29,674 nucleotides of DNA from Bog-159 sp035541265 (GTDB lineage Bacteria > Acidobacteriota > Terriglobia > Bryobacterales > Bryobacteraceae): positions 1 to 29,674 of the forward strand of contig DATKNQ010000096.1 in NCBI GenBank assembly GCA_035541265.1, in the 5' to 3' direction. Each line of letters starts with the position of its first letter. Position 1 is the stretch's first letter. Positions 16,020 through 24,806 of this stretch are shown piece by piece. The translations under genes and the position numbers were made by a program. The notes under the pieces were generated by a model, which made no database searches, had not been told where the DNA came from, and was given only the letters and a program-made list of their open reading frames with translations.

Positions 16020-17813
16020 ATGATGAGTATGCGGCGGTACATTCCGGCATCGGGCACGGTTCTGGCACTGGTGTGCCTGGCAGCCGCCGCCCCCGCTCCC
16101 GCCGCCGAATCCATCAAGCTGTCCGGCGTCATCGAGGGCCTCGTCACCAATGGCGAGGGCATCCCGCAGATGGGCGCCGCGGTTGCCCTATTCAACCGTC
16201 ACGACAAGCTCTTCGCCAAGGTGATCACGGGCGAGAGCGGCAATTTCGTGTTCGCCGGCCTGGTTCCTGACGTTTATTCCGTCCGCGTGACATTGGCCAG
16301 CTTTGTGCCGGCCATCAAGCGCGACATCCTAGTGCAACCTGGCATGCTCAGTTCCCTGAACGTCAGCTTGGCAGCCTTGTTCAGTTCCATCCACTTGGTC
16401 TACCCGTCCGATCATCCCGCTTTCATGAGCGACGATTGGAAATGGGTGTTGCGCACGGCCAGTTCCACGCGTCCCATCATGCGCCTGTTGCCGGATGTGC
16501 CCGCGCCAGCTGACGACAAGTCGCACCACACCGTCTTCTCCGATACGCGCGGCCTGGTGATGCTCTCCGCGGGCGACGGTTCGCTGGTCTCCGGCTTCGG
16601 CAGCAGCGCCGATATGGGCACGGCCTTCGCTCTGGCGACTTCGTTGTTCGGCGCCAATCAGGTCCAATTCGCTGGCAACGTAGGATCCGGCGCGCAGTCC
16701 GGCATCCCCTCCGCCGCTTTCCGCAGCACGTATAGCCGCGATGTGGGTTCCGACAGCCCCGAAGTGTCGGTTACCATGCGCGAATTGTTCCTGCCTGGCC
16801 GCATGGGCCTCGCCATATTCGGCACTCAGGATGCCGTCCCCGTGCTGCGCAGCGTCTCGGCCGGCATGGACGATCACGCACACATTACCGATTCCCTATC
16901 GCTGCAGTACGGGATGGCGTTCGACTCCGTGTCTTTCAACGACCGCACGCATTATCTCAGCCGCTACGCCCTATTGTCCTACTCGCTCGGCACCGCCGGT
17001 GAGATCGACGTTTCGTACACCGCCGGCAACCCGCACCAGAATATGGACGATGCGGGCGCCGCAGCGGATCCGCTCCAGCACGAAGTCAGTGCGCTCGGCT
17101 TGTTCCCGATGGTCTCCTTGCGGGCGGGTCAGGCCGAAGTCCAGCGCGGTACGAATGTGGAGTTGGGCTACTCACGCAGAGCCGGCTCCCGCAAGTTTGC
17201 GGTCAGCACCTATCGCCAGTCGATCAGCAACCTTGCGCTGACCATTTCCGCGCCCACCGGACTGCTGCCGGTCGGCGATGTTCTGCCCGACTTCTTCTCC
17301 GGCACTTCGATGTTCAACGCCGGCAACTTCGCCGCTACGGGTTACATCGCCTCCGCCACGCAGAACCTCGGCGATAATCTCAGCGCCACGGTTGTATACG
17401 GCTCATCGGGGGCCCTTACGGCCGACCGCGGCGACCTCGTCGACGGCAATCCCGACAACTTGCGCGCCATGATCCACGGCGCCCGCCAGCAGTCGGTGAC
17501 CTTCCGTGCCAGCGCCACGAGCCGCCGTACGGGCACCCACATCCTGGCCAGCTACCAGGTCGCGGACAGCCGCCTGTCCGTCCCCGATCCGATCTACTCC
17601 ACGAGCGGTTTGCGCCCGCAGCCCGGACTGAACATCTACGTCCGCCAGGCGATCCCCGCGCCCGCCGCGCTGCCCTGGCGCATGGAAGTCACCGCCGACC
17701 TCCGCAACTTACTCCAGCAAGGCTACCTGCCCCTCGCCACCACTGACGGCAGTCCGCTGGTGCTGATGGAAAACCCCCGCATGGTGCGCGGCGGCCTCAG
17801 CTTTATCTTCTAA
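16020..17813 (+). CDS. Outer-membrane beta-barrel protein with carboxypeptidase-regulatory-like domain
   Basis: The 597-residue protein has a signal peptide ending near APAAE. A carboxypeptidase-regulatory-like (beta-sandwich) domain spans about residues 33-112, with GVIEGLVTNGEGIPQMGAAV and GNFVFAGLVPDVYSVRV. The remainder has alternating beta-strand character and ends in SFIF, a terminal aromatic residue as in outer-membrane barrels. No TonB plug domain is evident, and it is shorter than the roughly 1000-residue TonB-dependent transporters common in this phylum. It may act as an anchor or porin-like protein working with the GWxTD protein; this is inference. Three ATGs (16020, 16023, 16029) are possible starts and the ribosome binding site is weak. 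Confidence 0.75.
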   Translation: MMSMRRYIPASGTVLALVCLAAAAPAPAAESIKLSGVIEGLVTNGEGIPQMGAAVALFNRHDKLFAKVITGESGNFVFAGLVPDVYSVRVTLASFVPAIKRDILVQPGMLSSLNVSLAALFSSIHLVYPSDHPAFMSDDWKWVLRTASSTRPIMRLLPDVPAPADDKSHHTVFSDTRGLVMLSAGDGSLVSGFGSSADMGTAFALATSLFGANQVQFAGNVGSGAQSGIPSAAFRSTYSRDVGSDSPEVSVTMRELFLPGRMGLAIFGTQDAVPVLRSVSAGMDDHAHITDSLSLQYGMAFDSVSFNDRTHYLSRYALLSYSLGTAGEIDVSYTAGNPHQNMDDAGAAADPLQHEVSALGLFPMVSLRAGQAEVQRGTNVELGYSRRAGSRKFAVSTYRQSISNLALTISAPTGLLPVGDVLPDFFSGTSMFNAGNFAATGYIASATQNLGDNLSATVVYGSSGALTADRGDLVDGNPDNLRAMIHGARQQSVTFRASATSRRTGTHILASYQVADSRLSVPDPIYSTSGLRPQPGLNIYVRQAIPAPAALPWRMEVTADLRNLLQQGYLPLATTDGSPLVLMENPRMVRGGLSFIF

Positions 17814-17859
17814 CGACTGCGGTGCGTTGTTAGATACCGCCGTAGACAGGACGACCCGA

Positions 17860-17927
17860 CGGGCGGAAGCCCGGACACGTTGGCAGGCTACGGAATATTC
17901 TGGCGGCGCTTCACGCCGCCCCTGCCA
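17860..17927. repeat. Nested inverted repeats between convergent genes
   Basis: CGGGC-GGAA-GCCCG at 17860-17873 is followed by an outer pair TGGCAGG (17881-17887)/CCTGCCA (17921-17927) that encloses GGCGGCG (17902-17908)/CGCCGCC (17914-17920). Lying between the ends of two convergent genes, it could serve as a bidirectional terminator. The nested form also resembles a REP or small non-autonomous element. There is no T-run. Confidence 0.5.
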
Positions 17928-17962
17928 GCCGGGCATTACGCCTGCTCCCGCCATCGTGTTAG

Positions 17963-19345
17963 TTACTGGGTGGGAACGCCGGTCAACACGCCCGGTGGAA
18001 CCTCGGTCGCCGGGTCTTGCACGTATCGCCTGCCAATGGCACTTTCGAGGAGCTTTTGGAACGTTTCAAACGGGACGTCGAAGCTGCCGCCGGGCCGGCT
18101 GCCGCCCGGAACCTGGAGTTGCGCCGTCTCAGGCGGCGTCGTAAGGGATAGCGGTGTCAGGTTGCGCAGTTGGCCGGCGCTCTGCGCGGTGTAATACACG
18201 CGCACCAAGAACTCCCCCGTGTCTTTCGACTGTCTCAGTTCGAAGACCAGCGCTCCGCCCGGAGCACAGTAGTCCGGCTGATAGCCGGGCAACTGCCAGT
18301 GCGTCTGCAACAAGCCGGCCAGTCCCGCGACATAATCGTCGGAGCTGATCACCACGTTGATCTGGGCCACCGGGCTGCTGAATGCTCCCGGAACCGCCGA
18401 GCCGAGCACTGCCTGCTTGATCGTGCGCAGCACATGCGCGGCCGCATTCGAGCTCTGCACCTGGTCGAGATAGGGCGTCCGGAAATTCACGCGTTCATTG
18501 AGTATGACGAAACGGGTCGCCTGCGAAAGAGCGTCTGTGGAAAGCTCGCCCCAGCCGACGTCCGTCAGCGCTAACCCGTCCGTGTACTCCATAATGAACG
18601 GGTCCGCCGCGATGTCGGTGAGTCCCAGTCCGCCGGTGTTTATGACGTTTCCGGTCTCGACCCCAGATGTAACGGCGCTCAGGGGGATCGCCAGTGCGGT
18701 CGGATCGGTGACGCCCGTAGGGGCGGCGGGCGGCGGTTCGGTGCCGATCGGGTAGTTGTAGATCACGCTGCGCACCAGCGAGAACTCGCTCGCGTAGGCG
18801 GACGCCAGAGCCGTCCCGCTGCTGAAGATTGCCTGCACTTCGTTCGCCGCGCGATTGGCGTCGACCGCGGCTACGCCGGTGGAAATCGGATCGAAAACCG
18901 GGTCGGGTTGGTTCAGCTTGTAGGAGTGCACCGGAATCGTGACGCCGGGAATCAATCCCTCCCCCAACATGGTGGCCGTCAGGTTCGAACGCTGGATGGA
19001 ATTGGCGCGGAAGTACGCGTGTCCCAGATCGGTCGTGGCATCGCCTGTCAGAAGACCTTCGGAGAGCAGATAATCGCGGTAGTAATTGCCAAGCAGTACT
19101 TCCGCCTGTTGCCCGTGTACGGTCAGGTAGCCTACCGAAACTCCAAAGTCGGGGTACGGCCTCGCTGAATAAAGCGTGTAAAAGTCTTGCGGCGCCGTCG
19201 GCGACCGCACGCTGTGCCGGCCAAAGATGATGATCTGTTTCAGAATCGTGTTATCGTTTGTAACCGTCTGCGCGGAGACGGGCGTGCCGATGGCCAGTGC
19301 CAACACCAAGCCTGTTAGCGCTGCCTGAATTCTGGATAGAGTCAC
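17963..19345 (-). CDS. Secreted histidine acid phosphatase-like protein (copy 2)
   Basis: The 460-residue protein has a signal peptide ending near PVSAQ. The catalytic motif of the branch-2 histidine phosphatases is present as FGRHSVRSPT (Arg43, His44, Arg47; family form RHGxRxPT). The second family motif, normally GHDTN, reads SSDDYV at 334-339: the His is replaced by Ser335 while the proton-donor Asp336 is kept. Phosphomonoesterase activity on phytate or sugar phosphates is possible. It is the last gene of a four-gene cluster, 26 bp after the unknown secreted protein, and is a distant paralogue of the first gene of that cluster. AppA-like phytase or glucose-1-phosphatase are the nearest known types. 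Confidence 0.8.
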   Translation of the reverse strand: MTLSRIQAALTGLVLALAIGTPVSAQTVTNDNTILKQIIIFGRHSVRSPTAPQDFYTLYSARPYPDFGVSVGYLTVHGQQAEVLLGNYYRDYLLSEGLLTGDATTDLGHAYFRANSIQRSNLTATMLGEGLIPGVTIPVHSYKLNQPDPVFDPISTGVAAVDANRAANEVQAIFSSGTALASAYASEFSLVRSVIYNYPIGTEPPPAAPTGVTDPTALAIPLSAVTSGVETGNVINTGGLGLTDIAADPFIMEYTDGLALTDVGWGELSTDALSQATRFVILNERVNFRTPYLDQVQSSNAAAHVLRTIKQAVLGSAVPGAFSSPVAQINVVISSDDYVAGLAGLLQTHWQLPGYQPDYCAPGGALVFELRQSKDTGEFLVRVYYTAQSAGQLRNLTPLSLTTPPETAQLQVPGGSRPGGSFDVPFETFQKLLESAIGRRYVQDPATEVPPGVLTGVPTQ

Positions 19346-19371
19346 TTGGGATTCCTCACTGTTTTTGTCGG

Positions 19372-20415
19372 CTACTTCAGCGGCCGGAAGACTGTCTTCG
19401 GCCGCAACGCCACGCGCGACCGCCGCAAATTCGAGCGCTGGACAGCCGCGCTCGACGTGAGGTCCGGCTGGCTGTCATAGCCAACCTGCAACGCCGTGGC
19501 GGACGCTCCATTGAATTGCAACACCTCCACCGCGGAGTAAATCGATCCGCCGTCGACGAGTATCTTGAACGCGCCTGACGGCAGAGTCCCCGTCACCACG
19601 CCGGACAGCATCGCTGCGTACGTGCCGCCTTCGCCGTAAGCGCCGCCCGCGAGCGATTGCAGAGGCGGGATCGACGGGGTCGTTCCACTCGCGGCCAGAG
19701 CGCCGGTGCTGTCGAACACCTCAATCCTATAGCTCGTGGCGGCGATGTCCTCGTTGTAAATGACCAGCGACACGCGCTGGGCGCCGCCATCGTCGACGCC
19801 CACGGCCGAATAGTCGGTCGAGAGGGCCGTGTCCCAGGCGATCGGCACGCTCAGCGACCAGGGCGTGGCTGGCAGGGCCGAATAGAGTAACTGCGGAAGC
19901 ACATTGGCGCAGGTAGCGGCATCCGGGCAGTAGAACACGGCATACACCGAGCCAGTTGTGACGCTCGCATATTTAGGCGCGCCGCTGGTGGCGCCCAGCA
20001 GGCCGATTTCGGCTGGCTGGTTAGCCGCCAGCGCAAAGTTGACATCATCGCCGGATACCGCCGCGGCGCCGTTAGCCGTGCTGTCCAGTTGCAGACTGTT
20101 TCCGCTGCCGTCGTAAAAAGAATAATCCACGCCGACGGCTCCCGACGCGGGCGCCGCCACGCGGATAGCGGTGCTCCAGCCGCCGCCAGCGGCCAGCCAC
20201 ACGAACGTGCCGCTGACATAACAGGAATAGCCCACCGTCCCGGATGCGCCGGTGATGGCCACCGCCGATTCGCCCGCGAGGCTCGAACAATCCGGCGCCG
20301 TCGTGGACCAATACACCGGCCCGGTGACTGGAGGTTGCGCTCCGGGAACCGCAACGGTTTGCCCGGGCAGCGCGGCGGCAGCCAGGGCCATCAGTGAGAA
20401 CGCTAAGATTCGCAT
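19372..20415 (-). CDS. Secreted protein of unknown function
   Basis: The 347-residue protein has a clear signal peptide (LAFSLMALAAAALPGQTVA). The mature part is rich in Ala, Gly, Ser and Thr with beta-strand character; two segments, at about 60-140 and 195-300, look like beta-sandwich domains (YNEDIAATSYRIEVFDSTGA is typical). It has few cysteines (CSSLAG, YSCYVSG, YCPDAATC) and a basic C-terminal tail. I do not recognise the family. It sits 17 bp after the phosphoesterase gene and 26 bp before the second phosphatase-like gene, so it is almost certainly co-transcribed with them. A binding or scaffold role is possible but unsupported. Confidence 0.75.
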   Translation of the reverse strand: MRILAFSLMALAAAALPGQTVAVPGAQPPVTGPVYWSTTAPDCSSLAGESAVAITGASGTVGYSCYVSGTFVWLAAGGGWSTAIRVAAPASGAVGVDYSFYDGSGNSLQLDSTANGAAAVSGDDVNFALAANQPAEIGLLGATSGAPKYASVTTGSVYAVFYCPDAATCANVLPQLLYSALPATPWSLSVPIAWDTALSTDYSAVGVDDGGAQRVSLVIYNEDIAATSYRIEVFDSTGALAASGTTPSIPPLQSLAGGAYGEGGTYAAMLSGVVTGTLPSGAFKILVDGGSIYSAVEVLQFNGASATALQVGYDSQPDLTSSAAVQRSNLRRSRVALRPKTVFRPLK

Positions 20416-20432
20416 CGTGATTTTCTCCGTGG

Positions 20433-23400
20433 CTACTGTTTCTGTTCCGGCGCCGGCGCCAGCAACGCCGCACGATTCTGCCGTAAGTCCATGCCGGTGG
20501 GCTTGGCTGGATAGGGCTTATCTCCCATCAGCCCTTTCCATAGAATGCGATTAAAGGCGCCGCCATCCACCAGGTCGGCGTCGCTCAAGTTCAGGCCCTT
20601 CGTCACGCGCGCCCAGTACGCCGCATCGTGCGACGGCCGGGGCACCAACATGCCCGCCGGCTGCGGCGGCAGCGGCAGCGAACTGTTGTACAACAGCGCC
20701 GAAGGCTCGGCCGTGTAGCTCCAGGTGCCCGGGGCCGTGTTGAAGATATCGGCCATGGGCCGCGCTAGGGCGTCGTTCAGGTTCATCATCGGCTGCGCGC
20801 CCTTTTGCGCATTGATTTCCGGGATGCCCAACACCTCCTCGATCGTGCGCAGGAAGTTCAAGGTGCTGTAGCGGGTGCTGACCACCGCGCCCTGCTTCAC
20901 GTAAGGCCCCACCACGAACGCGATGGTGCGGTGCGAATCCACGTGATCGCCGCCATCCTGCGCGTCGTCCTCGATTACAAAGATCAGGGTGCTCCCTGCG
21001 AAGGGGCTTTGGGAGATCTTCTGCACCACCAGGCCGACCGCATAGTCGTTGTCGGCCACCTCGAGATCCGGAGTGTTCACACCGTCGAGCGCGGTTGAGT
21101 AGTTTCCGGTGTGATCGTGCATCAGCCGGATCAGGGTCAACGCCGGCAGGTCCGCAACCGTGCGCCCGGCATGGTGGTTGTCCTTATAACGCGCATCGAA
21201 GTCTCGCGCCCACTCCTGGTAGCGCCAGAAATCCGGCAGTGAGTTATCGAAGCCGCGAAAATACGGATCCGTCACCAGGTTGAGCGCTACATTGGTGGGA
21301 AAGGCTACTTGCGTACCGCTCGCGTAGGGATTGCGCAGCACGGGAATAGTGAAGTCGGGCGTCGAATAGCGGGTCGTGTCGACGAAGAACCCATAATTCC
21401 GCACCGTGAGACCGGCGCGCATCGCGGCATCCCACAGGAAGCCGGTGTTGATCTCATCGCCAGGTCCATCGGGAGCATCAACATCGGCCTGGCCGGGCAA
21501 GTCATCCGGATCACTGGAGGTAAAAGGATTGGCCTTCTGCCGCGCCGCCACATCGCCCGCCGGGGTTCCGGTGGAAACGGGCGGAATCCCGACGTTCACG
21601 TTGCGCATGACGCCTTCGGAATCCAGGCTGGTGCCGCGATACGCGTAGGCCACCGGGTACTGATGTTCCACCACGTCGGGGGCTTGCCCTGCGGTGGTCC
21701 AATGCCAGCCGTCGTAGCTGACTTCCGCGGTGGCCATGATGTTATCGAGCGTGACAAACTGTTGCGCCAGAGCGTGCAGATTCGGCGTGATCGCCTGGCC
21801 AAACTCGGTCAAAGCGGGATCGCCATTGCTATCATTGGGCAGGTCGCCCAGCACCTGGTCGTAGGTGCGGTTTTCTTTGATGATGAAAACTACGTGCTTA
21901 ATGCCCGCGCGCACAGCCGACATTACGGCAGCATCACTGGCGGTTTCCTGGTAGGAGAAGTTGTCGTACCCCGCGACCATCTGCGTCAGGCTGGCGAGCT
22001 GCGTCGTGGGCAAGGCGAAGCTTTGCAGCCCGGCCTTGGTCAGTTGCGGATTGTAATCGTTGGCAGGATTGCAATTCGGCGAGTTCGGCGGTCCGTAGCC
22101 CCCGTAGCACCACTGCGGATTGGCGCCGGTGGGGGACTTCTCGTTGGCCACGTACACATACGGCGCGCTGTTACTGCCGGTGCTCACGATGCTGACGGAG
22201 TTCGGATACCAGCCCGTGGGAATCAGTCCCACCACGTGATCGCCGGTTTGACTTCCACCCAGCGCAATGACTGAGACGCAATTCAAATTGCCGTCGGTCA
22301 CCAAGAGCTGGGTGCCATCCGGCGAGAGCGCCACGCTGTTAGGGTTGGCGCCCTTATACTGCTGGACCGCTGCCGGCAGCAGCGGGGCCACCACCGGAAT
22401 GGTTTCTTTGACCGTGTTTGAACCGGTGTCGATCACATCTACGGTGTCCGCCTGGTCTTCGGCGACATACAGGAACGCCTGGGCCGCATCCAGGGTCATT
22501 TTGTTGGGCTGGCCGGTCACATGGATGCGGTCGGTCACCGACATCGGTGAGCCGAGGCTGACTACATCGATCTCGCGGTCGCGAATGCTCGATACGTACG
22601 CCACTGCGCTCGTGCCGGTGCCTTTCACCGCCACCCAGAACGGATATTCACCGCCCGGCTTGCCGGACTGCGGGTTGACCGCGCTCTTGCCGGGCCGCAG
22701 ATCGAGATCCACGGGCTTCGACCAGTTGCCATAACCTCCCGTGAATACCGTGATCGCCTCGTTGTAATAATCCGCCACCACCAGCGTCTTGCCGTCGCTC
22801 GACATGGCCAGCCCCGCCGCGCACGGGTACACGCCCACCTGGCTGTTAATCTGGATGGCGCCAGTGGGCTGTATGTTGAGGCCAACACCCAGCCCATGGT
22901 GCATGGCCAGCGCTGGAGCCGAAGGGGATTCTTCCGCCCATTGGCCGTTGGTCAGGCTGATGGTGTGGACGTCGTCGTTCTCGCAGCCAGCCACGTAGAA
23001 ACGCTTCTTCGTCCCGGCCGGCGCGTTCGCCGCATACGACGCCGGATCGAAGACGATGCCGAAGTAAGTATTCGGGATCTGGATGACCTGCTGCAAATTC
23101 GGCGTCTGCTTCGAAATATCGTAAATAAATACGTATTCGTTCGACTCTGCCGCGTTCCACGGATAGGCGCCCGAAGGTACGCCCAGCGTGTAGACGCGGT
23201 TGTACCCGGTGGTCAAAACGAGCAGAGTTTGATTGTCCGGACTGACGACGGCGGTGGCCGCCTGGCCGGCATACCAGTCCGGCCGGCTGGGCAAGCCCGG
23301 ATTCAGCCAGACGAACTGGGACCCTGTGGGCGCGAACGGGTTGATCTGCTGGCCCATGTTGGGAATCGCCAGTGGATACTCGCTCTGCGCCGGGGGCTGG

Positions 23401-23483
23401 CTCTGTGCAAGAGCCGGCACTCCCCCGACGATCAGCACGGCCGCTGCATACACAATGTGCTTGCGAACGATTCGAGTCATCAC
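20433..23483 (-). CDS. Secreted beta-propeller/phosphoesterase fusion protein
   Basis: The 1016-residue protein has a signal peptide ending near ALAQ. Residues about 60-490 form a YncE-like propeller with repeated strands such as TAVVSPDNQTLLVLT, LAMSSDGKTLVVADYYNEAI and SVALSPDGTQLLVTDGN. Residues about 525-900 are a phosphoesterase of the alkaline phosphatase superfamily (PF04185-like), with HVVFIIKENRTYDQVLGD (Glu537, Asn538) and a C-terminal metal-site segment FVIEDDAQDGGDHVDSH (His847). It should hydrolyse phosphate mono- or diesters outside the cytoplasm; the true substrate is unknown. It lies 12 bp after the first phosphatase-like gene and 17 bp before the unknown secreted protein. ATGs at 23483 and 23480 are equivalent starts. 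Confidence 0.87.
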   Translation of the reverse strand: MMTRIVRKHIVYAAAVLIVGGVPALAQSQPPAQSEYPLAIPNMGQQINPFAPTGSQFVWLNPGLPSRPDWYAGQAATAVVSPDNQTLLVLTTGYNRVYTLGVPSGAYPWNAAESNEYVFIYDISKQTPNLQQVIQIPNTYFGIVFDPASYAANAPAGTKKRFYVAGCENDDVHTISLTNGQWAEESPSAPALAMHHGLGVGLNIQPTGAIQINSQVGVYPCAAGLAMSSDGKTLVVADYYNEAITVFTGGYGNWSKPVDLDLRPGKSAVNPQSGKPGGEYPFWVAVKGTGTSAVAYVSSIRDREIDVVSLGSPMSVTDRIHVTGQPNKMTLDAAQAFLYVAEDQADTVDVIDTGSNTVKETIPVVAPLLPAAVQQYKGANPNSVALSPDGTQLLVTDGNLNCVSVIALGGSQTGDHVVGLIPTGWYPNSVSIVSTGSNSAPYVYVANEKSPTGANPQWCYGGYGPPNSPNCNPANDYNPQLTKAGLQSFALPTTQLASLTQMVAGYDNFSYQETASDAAVMSAVRAGIKHVVFIIKENRTYDQVLGDLPNDSNGDPALTEFGQAITPNLHALAQQFVTLDNIMATAEVSYDGWHWTTAGQAPDVVEHQYPVAYAYRGTSLDSEGVMRNVNVGIPPVSTGTPAGDVAARQKANPFTSSDPDDLPGQADVDAPDGPGDEINTGFLWDAAMRAGLTVRNYGFFVDTTRYSTPDFTIPVLRNPYASGTQVAFPTNVALNLVTDPYFRGFDNSLPDFWRYQEWARDFDARYKDNHHAGRTVADLPALTLIRLMHDHTGNYSTALDGVNTPDLEVADNDYAVGLVVQKISQSPFAGSTLIFVIEDDAQDGGDHVDSHRTIAFVVGPYVKQGAVVSTRYSTLNFLRTIEEVLGIPEINAQKGAQPMMNLNDALARPMADIFNTAPGTWSYTAEPSALLYNSSLPLPPQPAGMLVPRPSHDAAYWARVTKGLNLSDADLVDGGAFNRILWKGLMGDKPYPAKPTGMDLRQNRAALLAPAPEQKQ

Positions 23484-23495
23484 CTTTGCCCCCTC

Positions 23496-24806
23496 TTAGT
23501 TGTTCAAGTCGGCGTAGCGCGGATCGATCTCGTGTTGGGTGATCCGCACAAAGGTACTCAGCGGGCAGTCGAACGTCGCATTGTCGACGCTGCAGCCGGG
23601 GATGAATACCGGGACGTTGGCCGGCGGCGCGTTGAGTGTCAGCGGCGTACGGTTGCGGAGCTGATCCATCGTCTGCGTGATATACGCCACACGCACGATG
23701 AACTCGCCGGTCCGCTGGGATTGGCGAAGCTCGAAGACTATAGCGCCGCCCAGAGCGGCCACATCTGGCTGGTCACCGTCCACCAGCCAATCCAGGCGAA
23801 AGAGACCCGCCAGTCCGGCCAGGTTGGTGTTGGCGGCGGTTAGCACCACGATCTTGTCCGACGGAGCTCCCACTGCGCCGCTCGTGGCATTGCCCGTGGC
23901 GGCCTGCACCAGCGTGCGAACGATGTGCGATCCCAGATTGGAGCTTTGCACGGCTGCCAGATACGGGGTTTTGTATTCGAAATCGAGCAGCTCGTCGTAG
24001 ACGCGAAAGATCTGGCTGATTTGGGCGGCATCCAGGTTACCCCAACCTACGTTGGAAAGGGCCATACCGTCGGCGTATTCCATCATGAAAGGATCGATGG
24101 CGTAGTAAAAGTCTGCGAGGCCGCCCGGGGTGACCGGCGCCGTTGAATTCCCCGGCGTCAATGTGATCGGAATTGTGGTGACGTCGGTCTTACCCGCGGG
24201 GGTGGCAGGCGCTGGCGTTGTGCCCACGGGATAGTTGAACAGCACTGCGCGCGCCAGGGCGAACTCGGCGGCGTAGGCCGTGGAGATCGACTGCGCATTG
24301 CCGCCCAGCCGTCCGTTCACGGCTGCGATCGCCATGGTGTTGTCCAGCTTCGCCACGCCCGCATCGATGGGGTCGAACAGCGGGTCGGGGACAGGCACCG
24401 TATTCACGGTAACCTGCGCCGCGGGAAGCAGGCCGGCCACGAACGCCTGGGCCGTATCCACGATGAGCGGAGCGTTATCGGCGCGGGCGTAAACGAACGC
24501 AGAGTCGGAGTTGTCGTGGCCAGTCAACAGGTTCTCCTGAGTGAGCCAAAGGCGGAAATAGGTGCCGAGAAGCGTTTCGTTCGCCGCACCGTTCGGCGTG
24601 ATCATGGCCTGGCCCGAAACGGGGAACGTCGGAAACTGAAGCACCGAGAAACCGTTCAGCATCGAGTTGGGAACCGACGGGGTGCGTACGGCATGGCGGC
24701 CAAAGATAATAACCTGTTTGAGTATGGTGGTATCCGGGTGTTGAGCAGCCAGGAAGGGTAAGCACAACGCAGCCAGCGTGGCGTACCGGGCAAGATATAG
24801 TTTCAT
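23496..24806 (-). CDS. Secreted histidine acid phosphatase-like protein with altered HD motif (copy 1)
   Basis: The 436-residue protein starts MKLYLARY with a signal peptide ending near FLAAQ; the longer open frame to 24872 would bury this signal, so the ATG at 24806 is chosen. The RHGxRxP motif is FGRHAVRTPS (Arg37, His38, Arg41). The HDTN motif of the family reads AANTN, so the His and the proton-donor Asp are replaced by Ala325 and Asn326. Loss of that Asp strongly lowers activity in studied phytases, so it may be a slow enzyme or a binding protein. Regions such as PFMMEYADGMALSNVGWG are shared with the last gene of the cluster. It is the first gene of the four-gene cluster. Confidence 0.78.
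   Translation of the reverse strand: MKLYLARYATLAALCLPFLAAQHPDTTILKQVIIFGRHAVRTPSVPNSMLNGFSVLQFPTFPVSGQAMITPNGAANETLLGTYFRLWLTQENLLTGHDNSDSAFVYARADNAPLIVDTAQAFVAGLLPAAQVTVNTVPVPDPLFDPIDAGVAKLDNTMAIAAVNGRLGGNAQSISTAYAAEFALARAVLFNYPVGTTPAPATPAGKTDVTTIPITLTPGNSTAPVTPGGLADFYYAIDPFMMEYADGMALSNVGWGNLDAAQISQIFRVYDELLDFEYKTPYLAAVQSSNLGSHIVRTLVQAATGNATSGAVGAPSDKIVVLTAANTNLAGLAGLFRLDWLVDGDQPDVAALGGAIVFELRQSQRTGEFIVRVAYITQTMDQLRNRTPLTLNAPPANVPVFIPGCSVDNATFDCPLSTFVRITQHEIDPRYADLNN

Noticed and set aside
21309..22274. 321-codon plus-strand frame
   Set aside because: It is antisense to the propeller/phosphoesterase gene and has no recognisable domain.
22896..23843. 315-codon plus-strand frame
   Set aside because: It spans two adjacent minus-strand genes and is compositionally a shadow.
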